This document shows, in pieces, positions 34,166 to 45,174 of a stretch of DNA of 64,000 nt. Below the pieces are notes generated by a model. That model was not told the origin of the DNA. It did no database searches and was given only the letters and a program-made list of their open reading frames with translations. The stretch lies in the NCBI RefSeq assembly GCF_004358185.1, contig NZ_SMUV01000062.1:1-64000 (forward strand), in the 5' to 3' direction. The DNA is from Antarcticimicrobium luteum. Its GTDB lineage: Bacteria; Pseudomonadota; Alphaproteobacteria; Rhodobacterales; Rhodobacteraceae. Made by a program: the position numbers and the translations under genes. Each line of letters opens with the position of its first letter. Positions within the stretch are counted from its first letter, which is position 1.

Positions 34166-35029
34166 ATGAAGAAAGCAGCATTCAAGAGTGCAGGCGGAAA
34201 ATTCCAGTTCAAGCATAAGTTCGGCGATCTGACCGACGGGCCGCGCGAGGGCCGCGGCCATGACGACGACGGGCCGGAGACCGACGTGCTCTCGGCGAAA
34301 GAGCTGACGGGGCGGTCGTCGCGGGGAGCCGGCCGGGACGCGGATTCGGAGACCGACTCGTCCAGTGAAAGTGGTCACCACGGCCACCACAATCACCATC
34401 GCGGCGGCCACCACGGCGGCCGGTCGTCGGAGAAGGGCGATAAATCCGAGCTGTCCGGCACCGGCACCGGCAGCGCAGAGCGCGACACGCACCGGAAGGA
34501 CGGGGTCGAGGTCGAGCTGACCGGGGACGACGATGGCGATACCGCTGTAATCCCGACCGGCGGCGATCCGGTCCCGACGGCGACCGCGACCTACAGCGAC
34601 GCGGCGATCGCCGAACTGCTTTACATGATCGAGGAAGAGAAGCTCGCCGGGGACATCTACGAAGCGTTCCACGAGATGTACGGACTGAAGGTGTTCGAAA
34701 ATATCGCCGAGTCCGAGGATCAGCATTTCAACGCGCTCATCGAACAGGCCGAGCCCCTGGGCATCGATGTGGATCAGTTCGTGTTCGAGCCTGCCGGCAC
34801 CTTTTCTAACCCCGAGCTGCAGGAGATGTACGACACCCTGCTGGCCCAGGGCAGCGAGTCGGTTACCGGCGCGCTGGAGGTCGGCAAGGCGATCGAGGAA
34901 AGGGATATGGTCGACATCGCCGCCGCCATCGAGGGTGTCGAAGGCACCAAACTGGCCACGGTCTATGACAACCTGCTGACCGGCTCCAGCTATCACCTGG
35001 ACGCCTTCGACAGCCTGTTGATGGCCTGA
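34166..35029 (+). CDS. DUF2202 ferritin-like protein with His/acid-rich N-terminal region
   Basis: This 287-residue protein has two parts. Residues 1 to about 140 are low-complexity, with acidic and serine-rich stretches and a histidine cluster (GHHGHHNHHRGGHHGG, about residues 70-85). Residues about 145-287 match DUF2202, a ferritin-like four-helix domain, with EEEKLAGDIYEAFHEMYG, ESEDQHFNALIEQ, VGKAIEERDMVDI and SSYHLDAFDSLL; these Glu/His pairs are the presumed di-metal ligands. It may store or sense iron or another metal, with the His-rich segment as a loading site; this is inference. There is no recognisable signal peptide. GAGGAAGG precedes ATG 34166, and a strong terminator follows, so it is monocistronic. 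Confidence 0.85.
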   Translation: MKKAAFKSAGGKFQFKHKFGDLTDGPREGRGHDDDGPETDVLSAKELTGRSSRGAGRDADSETDSSSESGHHGHHNHHRGGHHGGRSSEKGDKSELSGTGTGSAERDTHRKDGVEVELTGDDDGDTAVIPTGGDPVPTATATYSDAAIAELLYMIEEEKLAGDIYEAFHEMYGLKVFENIAESEDQHFNALIEQAEPLGIDVDQFVFEPAGTFSNPELQEMYDTLLAQGSESVTGALEVGKAIEERDMVDIAAAIEGVEGTKLATVYDNLLTGSSYHLDAFDSLLMA

Positions 35030-35041
35030 TCCAGCGCATCG

Positions 35042-35087
35042 GGGCGGGCGGCCGGCGTGAGGCCGGCCCCCGCCCGCGGCATTTTTT
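35042..35087 (+). terminator. Strong intrinsic terminator after the DUF2202 gene
   Basis: GGGCGGG and GGCCGGC (35042-35056, one bulged C) pair with 35062-35075 around GTGAG, followed within 6 nt by TTTTTT (35082-35087). A second overlapping hairpin (GCGGCA/TGCCGC) spans the T-run. Confidence 0.9.
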
Positions 35088-35182
35088 GCCGCCTGTCCGC
35101 AGCGGCGTGAACCCGCCTTGCCTTGCACCTGTCCCCGGCCAATAGTAGGCAGGGCACTGGTTTTGACAGAGGGGTGGCAGGT

Positions 35183-36037
35183 ATGCAGGACGACCCGAAG
35201 ACATTGGTTTCCACCGACTGGCTGGCGGCGCATCTGAAGGATCCCGACCTGCGTATTCTGGACGGCTCATGGTATCTGCCGCAACTCGGCCGCGATGCCC
35301 GCGCAGAGTATGAGGCGGCGCATATCCCGGGCGCCCGGTTCTTCGATATAGACGACATTTCCGACCACCGGTCCGAGCTGCCGCATATGGCGCCCCCGGT
35401 CGAGAAGTTCATGTCGCGCCTGCGCGCCATGGGGGTCGGCGACGGCCATCAGGTGGTGGTCTATGACGGCAGCGGCGTCGGCTCGGCCGCCCGCGTCTGG
35501 TGGACCTTCCGGCTGATGGGGCAGACCAATATCGCCGTGCTCGACGGCGGTCTGCCGAAATGGCAGGCCGAGGGCCGCGAGACCGAGGATCTGCCGCCCG
35601 TGGTGCGCGACCGGCATATGACGGTGCGGGTGCAGAACCATCTGCTGCGCGATGTCACCCAGGTTTCGGCCGCCGCCAAGCTGGGCGATTACGAGATCAT
35701 CGACGCGCGCTCGCGCGGTCGGTTTCGCGGCGAAGAGCCAGAGCCGCGCGAGGGGCTGCGCGGCGGCCATATCCCGGGTTCGAAAAACGTCCCCTTCACC
35801 GACCTGCTGAACGGCAACGGTACGATGAAATCGCCTGCGGAGTGCCGCGCGGTCTTCGAGGCGGCCGGTGTCGATCTGGGCAAGCCCGCGATCACCTCCT
35901 GTGGCTCGGGCGTGACCGCCGCCATCCTCAGCCTGGCGCTGGAGCGCATGGGCAAGACCGACCATTCCCTCTATGACGGGTCCTGGACCGAATGGGGGGC
36001 CTTCCCGACCCTGCCCGTCGCAACTGGAGACGACTGA
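35183..36037 (+). CDS. sseA: 3-mercaptopyruvate sulfurtransferase
   Basis: This 284-residue protein has two rhodanese domains, with AHIPGARFFDIDDISD in the first and GGHIPGSKNVPFTDLL in the second. The active loop SCGSGVTAAI is the CGSGVT type that marks mercaptopyruvate rather than thiosulfate sulfurtransferase. It moves sulfur from 3-mercaptopyruvate to a thiol or cyanide acceptor. GAGGGG precedes ATG 35183. Its TGA overlaps the aminotransferase ATG by one base, which couples it to an enzyme able to make its substrate from cysteine. Confidence 0.92.
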   Translation: MQDDPKTLVSTDWLAAHLKDPDLRILDGSWYLPQLGRDARAEYEAAHIPGARFFDIDDISDHRSELPHMAPPVEKFMSRLRAMGVGDGHQVVVYDGSGVGSAARVWWTFRLMGQTNIAVLDGGLPKWQAEGRETEDLPPVVRDRHMTVRVQNHLLRDVTQVSAAAKLGDYEIIDARSRGRFRGEEPEPREGLRGGHIPGSKNVPFTDLLNGNGTMKSPAECRAVFEAAGVDLGKPAITSCGSGVTAAILSLALERMGKTDHSLYDGSWTEWGAFPTLPVATGDD

Positions 36038-37221
36038 TGTTCGAGACCCTTAAAGAGCAGCCCGCCGACAAGATCCTGGCGCTGATGCAGATGTTCGCGG
36101 ACGACCCGCGCGACCACAAGGTCGACCTGGGCGTCGGCGTTTACAAGAACGCCGAGGGGGTGACCCCGGTGATGCGCGCGGTCAAGGCCGCCGAGAAACG
36201 GATCTGGGAACAGCAGACCACCAAGAGCTATACCGGCCTGGCCGGCGATCCGGCCTATGCGGATGCAATGATAGAGCTGATCCTGTCGGATGCGGTCGCA
36301 CGCGCGAATGTCGCGGCCGTGGCCACCCCGGGCGGCACCGGCGCGGTGCGCCAGGCGTTCGAGCTGATCCGCATGGCCAACCCCAAGGCGCGCGTCTGGG
36401 TGTCCGACCCGACCTGGCCGAACCACACCTCGATCCTCAACTATCTCGGCATCGAGACCAAATCGTATCGCTATTTCGACAGCGAGACGCGCGGGGTGGA
36501 TTTCGACGGCATGATCGCCGATCTGAACACCGCGCAGGCGGGCGATGTGGTGCTGCTGCACGGCTGCTGCCACAATCCGACCGGCGCCAACCTGAACCTG
36601 GTCGAATGGCAGGCGGTGGTCGATCTGCTGAACGCGCGCGGGCTGATCCCGATGATCGACATCGCCTATCAGGGCTTTGGCGACGGTCTGGACGCGGACG
36701 CGGCGGCGACCCGGCTGGTTGCCTCTTCGGTTCCTGAATGCCTGATCGCGGCGAGCTGCTCGAAGAATTTCGGGGTTTACCGCGAGCGTACCGGGCTGCT
36801 GATGGCGGTTGCGGCCGATGCGGGCAAGACCAAGCTGAACCAGGGCACGCTGGCGTTCCTGAACCGGCAGAACTATTCCTTTCCGCCCGATCACGGCGCG
36901 CGGGTGGTGACCACCATTCTCACCGATCCCGAATTGCGTGCCGACTGGGCGGCAGAGCTGGAAGAGGTGCGGCTGTCGATGCTGGGCCTGCGCCAGCAGC
37001 TGGCGGACGAGCTGCAGCGACTGACCGGCTCGGACCGGTTCGGCTTTATCGCCCAGCATCGCGGCATGTTCTCGCGCCTTGGCACCACGCCGGAGCTGGT
37101 CGAGAAGCTGCGCGCGGATCACGGCATCTATATGGTGGGCGACAGCCGGATGAATATCGCCGGGCTGAACAGCACCACGGTTCCGATCCTGGCCCGGGCC
37201 ATCGTCGACGTGGGCGTCTGA
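36037..37221 (+). CDS. Aromatic/aspartate aminotransferase (class I)
   Basis: This 394-residue protein matches the TyrB/AspC family: [20 protein letters not shown] near the start, [13 protein letters not shown] and the PLP lysine in [16 protein letters not shown] (Lys243). It transaminates aromatic amino acids, aspartate and probably cysteine. Translation is coupled to sseA by TGATG, so cysteine-to-mercaptopyruvate conversion is a plausible role here. The hemE gene follows after 77 nt. Confidence 0.92.
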   Translation: MFETLKEQPADKILALMQMFADDPRDHKVDLGVGVYKNAEGVTPVMRAVKAAEKRIWEQQTTKSYTGLAGDPAYADAMIELILSDAVARANVAAVATPGGTGAVRQAFELIRMANPKARVWVSDPTWPNHTSILNYLGIETKSYRYFDSETRGVDFDGMIADLNTAQAGDVVLLHGCCHNPTGANLNLVEWQAVVDLLNARGLIPMIDIAYQGFGDGLDADAAATRLVASSVPECLIAASCSKNFGVYRERTGLLMAVAADAGKTKLNQGTLAFLNRQNYSFPPDHGARVVTTILTDPELRADWAAELEEVRLSMLGLRQQLADELQRLTGSDRFGFIAQHRGMFSRLGTTPELVEKLRADHGIYMVGDSRMNIAGLNSTTVPILARAIVDVGV

Positions 37222-37298
37222 GCGTCCTGAACTCTTGCGCGCGTCCCGAACCCTCGGGGCGCGCCGCCTATTTCCGCATCTTGCCTGAAGGGAATGAC

Positions 37299-38342
37299 AT
37301 GGCCGGACAGAAAAAGCTGCAGCGCGCGCTGGCGGGCGAGGTGATGGAAACCCCGCCGATCTGGATGATGCGGCAAGCCGGCCGCTACCTGCCGGAATAC
37401 CGCGCCACGCGGGCCAAGGCGGGGGATTTCCTGTCGCTCTGCTACACGCCCGATCTGGCCGCCGAGGTCACGCTGCAGCCGATCCGCCGCTATGACTTCG
37501 ACGCCGCGATCCTGTTCGCCGACATCCTGCTGGTGCCGCAGGCGCTGGGCGCCGATCTGTGGTTCGAGACGGGCGAGGGGCCGCGGCTGTCGACCATTAC
37601 CGAACAGGCGGATTTCGATGCCCTGAAGCCGGCCGATGCGATCCACGACCACTTGGCCCCGGTCTATGAGACCGTGCGCATCCTTGCCCGCGAATTGCCG
37701 GAGGAGACCACGCTGATCGGATTCGCCGGCGCGCCCTGGACCGTGGCCACCTATATGATCGCCGGGCGCGGCACCCCCGATCAGGGCCCGGCCCATGCCC
37801 TGCGCGAGGGCAATGTGGCGCTGTTCGAGGCGCTGCTGGAGCGGATCACAGCGGCCACCATCGACTATCTCTCGGCGCAGATCGAGGCCGGGGCCGAGGT
37901 GGTGAAACTGTTCGACAGCTGGGCCAGTTCGCTGAGCGATGCGGATTTCGACAAATACGCGTTGGCGCCCTGCCGGCAGATCACCCAGGCGCTCAAGGCG
38001 CGCCACCCCGGTATTCCGGTGATCGGTTTCCCGCGTGGCGCGGGCGAGAAATACGCAGGCTTTGCCAGAGCGACCGGCGTCGATTGCGTGGCGCTGGACC
38101 AGTCGGTGGATGCCGATTGGGCGGCGGAGAATGTTCAGATCGACGGCTGCGTGCAGGGCAATCTGGCACCCGAGCATATGGTGACCGGCGGTCAGGCCCT
38201 GATCGACGAGACCCGGCGCATCGTCAGGGCGTTCTCCAAGGGGCCGCATATCTTCAATCTGGGCCACGGGATCACCCCGGATGCGAACCCGGAAAACGTA
38301 CAATTGATGGTCGAAACTGTACGGGGCATGGCGCGGGGGTGA
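37299..38342 (+). CDS. hemE: Uroporphyrinogen decarboxylase
   Basis: This 347-residue enzyme has the N-terminal signature [17 protein letters not shown], the DIL motif in [12 protein letters not shown] and the C-terminal [13 protein letters not shown]. It removes four carboxylates from uroporphyrinogen III to give coproporphyrinogen III in haem and chlorophyll synthesis. GAAGGGAATGAC precedes ATG 37299. A bidirectional terminator follows at 38397. Confidence 0.96.
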   Translation: MAGQKKLQRALAGEVMETPPIWMMRQAGRYLPEYRATRAKAGDFLSLCYTPDLAAEVTLQPIRRYDFDAAILFADILLVPQALGADLWFETGEGPRLSTITEQADFDALKPADAIHDHLAPVYETVRILARELPEETTLIGFAGAPWTVATYMIAGRGTPDQGPAHALREGNVALFEALLERITAATIDYLSAQIEAGAEVVKLFDSWASSLSDADFDKYALAPCRQITQALKARHPGIPVIGFPRGAGEKYAGFARATGVDCVALDQSVDADWAAENVQIDGCVQGNLAPEHMVTGGQALIDETRRIVRAFSKGPHIFNLGHGITPDANPENVQLMVETVRGMARG

Positions 38343-38396
38343 TCCCGGGCCGAAACGCCCCTTTGGCGCGCGCCTCCGGCGGGACCATTTACAACG

Positions 38397-38427
38397 AGAA
38401 GAAGCGGAGCGGTCCGCCTCTTCTTTT
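38397..38427. terminator. Bidirectional terminator between hemE and the AraC gene, with repeat sequences
   Basis: AGAAGAAGCGG (38397-38407) pairs with CCGCCTCTTCT (38414-38424, one mismatch), followed by TTT on the plus strand. Just upstream lie a degenerate copy of the dispersed inverted repeat (GAAACGC at 38352, second arm lost) and CGCCTCCGGCGGG (38371-38383), which also occurs exactly at 25983. Confidence 0.75.
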
Positions 38428-38469
38428 CTGCACAAAGGCCCAAATCCCACAGCAAGGCCAGGTGCGGCC

Positions 38470-39339
38470 TCAGCCGCCCTGTTCCATCCGCTGACGGAAG
38501 GCGCGCGGCGGGCTGCCGGTGCCCCGGGTGAACACGCGCGAGAAATGGGCGGGGTCGGCAAAGCCCAGCTCGTATCCGATCTCGGCGGCGGTCAGGTTGG
38601 TATAGATCAGCATGCGCCGCGCCTCGCGCAGCACCCGTTCGGCGATCAGCGCCGAGGCGGGCCGCCCGGTCGCCTGTCGCACCACGCGGTTGAGATGGGT
38701 GGGCGAGACCGCCAGCCGCGCGGCGTAGTCGGCGACCGCCAGGCGCTGGCGGAAGTTCTGCTCGACCAGCGCCTCGAACCGGCGCAGGAGCGGGGTGTCG
38801 GCATGGGGATCGGGCGGCGCCTGATCGGTGTGGATCGCGCGGGCCGCCAGACCCAGAAGCGAGCCGGCCTGTGAGCGCAGGATCTGTGCCCGGGCGAAAT
38901 CGCGGTTGTGATATTCGGTCAGGATGCGGTGGGCCAATGTCTCCAGCTCGGGGGGCAGCGGCACGGCGCAGGGATTGGCGAGCACCGCCCGCAGCCCCTC
39001 GCGGTCGCGCAGCGCCTCGTCCATCAGATCGGCGCTCAGCGTGATGACCCAACCCTCGGTGCCCTGGTGAAAGCGGAAACCATGGACGAAGCCGCGGGGC
39101 ATGTTGATCAGCACCGGTGGGATGAGCGGGACGGTCTGCCCCTCGATCCGGGCGCTGCCGCCGCCCGAGCGAAGCATCAGAACCTGGTGCAACCGCGCGT
39201 GGCGGTGCGGGCGCAGCTCCCAATTGTGCAGCTCGGAGCGGTCCTGAATCGTCTCGCAATGCACCACATCGGGCACTTCGGCGGTTTCGCCGAACAGGTT
39301 ATAATTGCGGATCGCGGCGCTGGTGGTGGTCTCGGTCAT
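38470..39339 (-). CDS. AraC family regulator, probable activator of pobA
   Basis: This 289-residue protein has an N-terminal cupin-type sensing domain (HRHARLHQVLMLRSGGG, PPVLINMPRGFVHGFRF) and a C-terminal double helix-turn-helix (about residues 190-285; RLAVSPTHLNRVVRQATG, then AAEIGYELGFADPAHFSRVF). It is divergent from pobA by 88 nt, and AraC-type PobR proteins activate pobA with 4-hydroxybenzoate in other alphaproteobacteria, so that role is likely. ATG 39339 is preferred; an in-frame ATG at 39375 would add 12 residues, and neither has a strong Shine-Dalgarno. Confidence 0.85.
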   Translation of the reverse strand: MTETTTSAAIRNYNLFGETAEVPDVVHCETIQDRSELHNWELRPHRHARLHQVLMLRSGGGSARIEGQTVPLIPPVLINMPRGFVHGFRFHQGTEGWVITLSADLMDEALRDREGLRAVLANPCAVPLPPELETLAHRILTEYHNRDFARAQILRSQAGSLLGLAARAIHTDQAPPDPHADTPLLRRFEALVEQNFRQRLAVADYAARLAVSPTHLNRVVRQATGRPASALIAERVLREARRMLIYTNLTAAEIGYELGFADPAHFSRVFTRGTGSPPRAFRQRMEQGG

Positions 39340-39385
39340 GTTCGAAATGTACAATAAGTTGCGCGGTTGATCCATTCCCGACTAG

Positions 39386-40612
<1,227 letters not shown>

Positions 40613-40652
40613 GACCGAGGCACCGCCGGGATACTTTCGGCGCGAAAAAGAA

Positions 40653-40689
40653 GGGACGTGCGGTCATACCGCGCGTCCCGTTTTCTTTT
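40653..40689 (+). terminator. Intrinsic terminator after pobA
   Basis: GGGACGTGCGG (40653-40663) pairs with CCGCGCGTCCC (40669-40679, one G-U) around TCATA, followed by TTTTCTTTT. The upstream flank CCGCCGGGATACTTTC...GAAAAAGAAG resembles the flank of the terminator at 38397. Confidence 0.88.
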
Positions 40690-40736
40690 GCCGGAGCGCG
40701 TGGTTCCCTCTTTGGGAGGAGACAGGGAGGACGACC

Positions 40737-41597
40737 ATGGCTGTTGTCGATTACGAAAAGGACGGGCGGATCGCCCGGGTCACGCTGAACCGGCCCGAGG
40801 TGATGAACGCGATCAATGACGAGCGGCCGGTGGAGCTGGAGGCGGCGGTGGCGCGGGCCGATGCCGATCCGGGCGTGCATGTGATCGTGCTGTCGGGGCG
40901 GGGGGAGGCGTTTTGCGCGGGCTATGACCTGACCTTCTATGCCGAGGGCAACGGCAGCGGCCAGGCCACGCAGGAGATGCCCTGGGATCCGATCAAGGAC
41001 TACAGCTTCATGTGGCGCAACACCCAGCATTTCATGTCGCTGTGGCGGGCGATGAAGCCGGTTCTGTGCAAGGTGCATGGGTTTGCCGTTGCGGGCGGCT
41101 CGGACATCGCGCTGTGCGCCGATATGACGATCATGGGGGAGGGCGCGCAGATCGGTTACATGCCCGCCCGCGTCTGGGGCTGCCCGACCACGGCAATGTG
41201 GGTTTACCGGCTGGGGGCGGAGCGGGCCAAGCGGATGCTGTTCACCGGCGACAAGATCACCGGCCGCGAGGCGGCCGATATGGGGCTGGTACTGGAGGCG
41301 GTGCCGGATGACATGCTGGACGACCGGGTAGAGGAGATGGCGGCGCGGATGGCCTCTGTGCCGATCAACCAGCTGGCGATGCAGAAGATGGTGATCAACC
41401 AGGCGATCGAGCAGACCGGGATGATGCAGACCCAGCGGCTGGCGACGATCTTTGACGGCATCACCCGGCATTCGCCCGAGGGGATCAACTTCAAGACCCG
41501 CGCCGAGGCTGTCGGCTGGAAGCAGGCGGTGAGCGAGCGCGATGAGGGCAGTTGGGACTGGACCGCGAACGAGCCGCTGCCGCGCCGCAACCGCTGA
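40737..41597 (+). CDS. Enoyl-CoA hydratase/isomerase family protein (crotonase)
   Basis: This 286-residue protein has crotonase features: VTLNRPEVMNAIND, the oxyanion-hole segments GRGEAFCAGYDL and KVHGFAVAGGSDIALCAD, and FTGDKITGREAADMGLVLEA. It binds an acyl-CoA in the cytosol; the substrate is not evident. GGGAGGA precedes ATG 40737. It follows the pobA terminator, so it is probably a separate unit, convergent with betA (13 nt between stops). Confidence 0.9.
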   Translation: MAVVDYEKDGRIARVTLNRPEVMNAINDERPVELEAAVARADADPGVHVIVLSGRGEAFCAGYDLTFYAEGNGSGQATQEMPWDPIKDYSFMWRNTQHFMSLWRAMKPVLCKVHGFAVAGGSDIALCADMTIMGEGAQIGYMPARVWGCPTTAMWVYRLGAERAKRMLFTGDKITGREAADMGLVLEAVPDDMLDDRVEEMAARMASVPINQLAMQKMVINQAIEQTGMMQTQRLATIFDGITRHSPEGINFKTRAEAVGWKQAVSERDEGSWDWTANEPLPRRNR

Positions 41598-41610
41598 GCG
41601 GCGCGGCGCC

Positions 41611-43269
41611 TCAGCGCTGGACGGTCTCCCAGTTGGGGTGAATCCATGGCCGGTCGTTGGCGGGGGCCAGCGGCGCGCGGCCGAGGATATGATCGGCGGC
41701 CTTTTCGCCCACCATGATCGAGGGGCCGTTGAGATTGCCGTTGGTGATCTGCGGAAACACCGAACTGTCGGCCAGGCGCAGCCCCTCGACCCCGATCACC
41801 CGGGCCTCTGGGTCGACCACCGCCATCGGATCGTCGGCGCGTCCCATCCGCGCGGTGCCGCAGGGGTGATAGGCGCTTTCGGCGTGCTCGCGGATGAACT
41901 GGTTCAGCGCGTCGTCGCTTTGCACCGCGGCGCCGGGCTGGATCTCGTGTCCGGCGAAGGGTTTGAAGGCGTCCTGCGCGAAGATCTCGCGCGTAAGGCG
42001 GATACAGGCGCGGAAATCGCGCCAGTCGTCTTCGTGGCTCATGTAGTTGAAGACGATCCGTGGTGGCGCCTTCGGATCGGCCGAGGCCAGCGTGACCGCG
42101 CCCCGGCTTTTCGAGCGCATCGGTCCGACATGGGCCTGAAACCCGTGCCCCTCGGCCGCCGCCTTTCCGTCATAGCGCACGGCGATGGGCAGGAAGTGGT
42201 ACTGGATGTCGGGGTATCTGATGCCGGCGCTGGAACGGATGAAGGCGGCGCTTTCGAACTGGTTCGAGGCGCCGGGACCGGTTTTCGTCAGCAACCATTG
42301 CGCGCCGACCCGGGCCTTGCCGAAGAGGTTCCAGTATTTGAAGAGGCTGACGGGCTGGGTCGCGGCCATCTGGATATAGAGTTCCATATGGTCCTGCAGG
42401 TTCTGGCCCACGCCGGGGCGGTCGGCGATCACCGGGATGCCGTGCTGGGCCAGATGCGCGGCGGGGCCGATGCCCGACAGCATCAGCAGTTTCGGCGAGT
42501 TGATCGAGGAGGCGGCGAGGATCACCTCGCGCCGGGCGCGGATCACCTCGGTCCGGCCGCCGCGCAGAACCTCGACGCCGGTGGCGCGGCCCGCGCTGAT
42601 CACCACGCGCTGGGCAAAGGCGCGGATCAGGTCGCAGTTGGGGCGGCGCAGCGCCGGTTTGAGATAGGCCTCGGCGGCCGACCAGCGGCGGCCCTGCCAG
42701 ATGGTCGCCTCCATCGGGCCGAACCCCTCCTGGCGCTCGCCGTTGTAATCGTCGGTGACCGGGTAACCCGCCTGCTGCCCGGCCTCGACAAAGGCGCGGG
42801 TCAGCGGGTTGTCGCGCTTGCCGCGGCTGACATGGAGCGGGCCGTCCGTGCCGCGCCAGGCCGGGTCGCCGCCGTGGCCGCTGTCGTGCCAGTTCTCCAT
42901 CCGTTTGAAGTAGGGCAGCACATCGGCATAGGACCAGCCGTCGGCGCCCATATCGGCCCAGGTGTCATAGTCGCAGGCGTGGCCGCGCACATAGACCATG
43001 CCGTTGATCGAGGAAGACCCGCCGATCACCTTGCCGCGCGGGGTGGCCAGGCGCCGTCCGCCCAGATGCGGCTCGGGCTCGGAGCGATAGCCCCAGTCGT
43101 AGATCTTCATGTTCATCGGGTAGGACAGCGCGCCGGGCATGCGGATGAAGGGGCCGGCGTCGCTGCCGCCGTGTTCGATCACCAGGACCGAGGCGCCGGC
43201 CTCGGACAGCCGGCAGGCCATGGCGCAGCCGGCGGAACCGGCGCCGACGATGACGAAATCCGCTTCCAT
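41611..43269 (-). CDS. betA: Choline dehydrogenase
   Basis: This 552-residue GMC-family flavoprotein starts [20 protein letters not shown]. It has the GMC signatures [20 protein letters not shown] and [16 protein letters not shown] and the catalytic histidine in [12 protein letters not shown]. Length and sequence fit BetA, which oxidises choline to betaine aldehyde and onward with BetB. GAGGAGG precedes ATG 43269. It is divergent from the broken choline-uptake genes, with a BetI-like palindrome between. No betB or betI is present in the window. Confidence 0.93.
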   Translation of the reverse strand: MEADFVIVGAGSAGCAMACRLSEAGASVLVIEHGGSDAGPFIRMPGALSYPMNMKIYDWGYRSEPEPHLGGRRLATPRGKVIGGSSSINGMVYVRGHACDYDTWADMGADGWSYADVLPYFKRMENWHDSGHGGDPAWRGTDGPLHVSRGKRDNPLTRAFVEAGQQAGYPVTDDYNGERQEGFGPMEATIWQGRRWSAAEAYLKPALRRPNCDLIRAFAQRVVISAGRATGVEVLRGGRTEVIRARREVILAASSINSPKLLMLSGIGPAAHLAQHGIPVIADRPGVGQNLQDHMELYIQMAATQPVSLFKYWNLFGKARVGAQWLLTKTGPGASNQFESAAFIRSSAGIRYPDIQYHFLPIAVRYDGKAAAEGHGFQAHVGPMRSKSRGAVTLASADPKAPPRIVFNYMSHEDDWRDFRACIRLTREIFAQDAFKPFAGHEIQPGAAVQSDDALNQFIREHAESAYHPCGTARMGRADDPMAVVDPEARVIGVEGLRLADSSVFPQITNGNLNGPSIMVGEKAADHILGRAPLAPANDRPWIHPNWETVQR

Positions 43270-43446
43270 CGGTCGTCCTCCTCAGGCCCGCACACAGGCG
43301 GCGCGGTTGGGAATACCGGCGGGGACAGGGCGGGCGTTGGGTTGGAAACGCGCGGTCATGGCACACCTCTGGGTCTGTCAGCGGTCCGCGCGGGGAGAGT
43401 CGCGTGGACCGGGCCTGGGGCAAAGCCCCCCCTCTAGACCGTATAT

Positions 43447-43464
43447 TGATTGACTGGTCAATCA
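43447..43464. promoter_or_regulatory. betI box (putative): BetI-like operator between betA and choX
   Basis: TGATTGAC (43447-43454) and GTCAATCA (43457-43464) form a perfect 8-bp palindrome around TG. BetI is a TetR-type choline-sensing repressor that binds palindromes of this style before bet genes. The location in the divergent betA/choX region fits, but the match to a published BetI box is from memory. Confidence 0.65.
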
Positions 43465-43533
43465 GGGGTGTCACGAGAATCCATAAAATGTGGTTCCTGG
43501 AGGCAATCCAACCTGAAACGCGGAGTTTCTCAG

Positions 43534-45174
43534 ATGTTCAGGCTGTCGATTTCGGCGCTGGCCCTGGCGGCCATGACCAGCGCGGCCGCCGCCGCGGATT
43601 GCGATTCGGTCACCTTCTCGGATGTGGGATGGACCGACATCACGGCCACCACCGCCGCCACCACCACGGTGCTGGAGGCGTTGGGCTATGACACCGACGT
43701 TAAGGTTCTGTCGGTGCCGGTGACCTATACCTCGCTGGCCAAAGGGGACATCGACGTGTTCCTCGGCAACTGGATGCCGACGATGGAGGGTGATATCGCC
43801 CCCTACCGCGAGGCCGGCACCGTGGACACCGTGCGCGCCAACCTCGAGGGGGCGAAATACACCCTGGCCACCAACAAGGCGGGCGCGGATCTGGGCATCA
43901 CCTCGTTCGGGGCGATCGCCACCCAGGCCGAGGCGCTGGACAGCACCATCTATGGCATCGAGCCGGGCAACGACGGCAACCGCCTGATCATGGACATGAT
44001 CGCGGATGACGCCTTTGGCCTGAAAGGGTTCGAGGTCAAGGAAAGCTCCGAGCAGGGGATGCTGGCGCAGGTTGCCCGCTCCGACCGCAAGGGCGATCCG
44101 ATCATCTTCCTGGGCTGGGAGCCGCACCCGATGAACGCCAATTTCGAGATGACCTACCTGTCGGGGGGCGATGACTGGTTCGGTCCGAACTATGGCGGCG
44201 CGACAGTCTATACCAACACCTCGGCCGGCTATGTCGCGGCCTGCCCGAACGTGGGCAAACTGCTGAGCAATCTCGAATTCTCGCTGGCGATGGAAAACGA
44301 GATCATGGGCGAGATCCTGGTGCTGATGGGGCTTTCGGGTTCGGGCAAGTCCACGCTGTTGCGCGCGGTCAATGCGTTGAACCCGGTGGCGCGCGGCCGG
44401 GTGCTGGTCAACGACGGACAGGACATGGTCGATGTGACCGCCGCCGATGCCGCCACCCTGCGCCGGATGCGGCAGAACCAGATCGCCATGGTGTTCCAGC
44501 AGTTCGGCCTGCTGCCCTGGCGCAGCGTGCGCGAGAACGTCGGGCTGGGGCTGGAATTGTCCGGCGTGCCGAAGGACGAGCGCGCCGAACGGGTCGACCG
44601 TCAACTGGCGCTGGTGGGCCTCTCGGACTGGGGCGACCGCAAGGTCGGGGAACTTTCCGGCGGGATGCAGCAGCGCGTCGGCCTAGCCCGCGCCTTTGCC
44701 ACAGAGGCGCCGATCCTGCTGATGGACGAGCCGTTCTCGGCGCTCGACCCGCTGATCCGCACCCGGTTGCAGGACGAGCTTCTGGATCTGCAAAAGGATC
44801 TGAAGCGAACCATCATCTTTGTCAGCCACGATCTGGACGAGGCGTTCAAGATCGGCAACCGCATCGCCATCATGGAGGGCGGGCGGATCGTGCAATGCGG
44901 CACCCCGCAACAGATCTTTTCCGACCCGGCGAATGACTATGTGGCCGATTTCGTGGCCCATATGAACCCGCTTGGCGTGCTCTGCGCGCGCGACGTGATG
45001 CAGCCGCTGAGCGGCACGCATCAGCTTACGGTTCCGGCCGATGCCCAGATCCAGGACGTGATGGTCCAGGTGATCGAGACCGGCCGTCCGGTGGGCGTGA
45101 CCGAGGGCGGCGAGGTGCTGGGCGAGATCACCAAGGATGGCGTGCTGGCCAAGCTGCTGGATCCGCGGGGATGC
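43534..45174 (+). pseudogene. choX-choV: choX'-'choV deletion fusion (choline ABC transporter remnant, choW lost)
   Basis: Residues 1-259 are a choline-binding protein: signal peptide MFRLSISALALAAMTSAAAA, then W33, W80, Y109 and W195, which sit exactly ten positions before the four aromatic-box residues of S. meliloti ChoX (43, 90, 119, 205). After ENEIMG the frame passes directly into the ATPase ChoV at EILVLMGLSGSGKST. It then has MVFQQFGLLPWRSVRENV, LSGGMQQRVGLARAF, ILLMDEPFSALDP and VSHD, and ends LLDPRG at 45171. The end of ChoX (about 50 residues), all of the permease ChoW and the start of ChoV (about 60 residues) are missing, in frame, consistent with one deletion at about 44300-44320. 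Then TGC (45172) stands where a stop is expected, one base from TGA. The locus cannot make a working importer. Confidence 0.85.
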
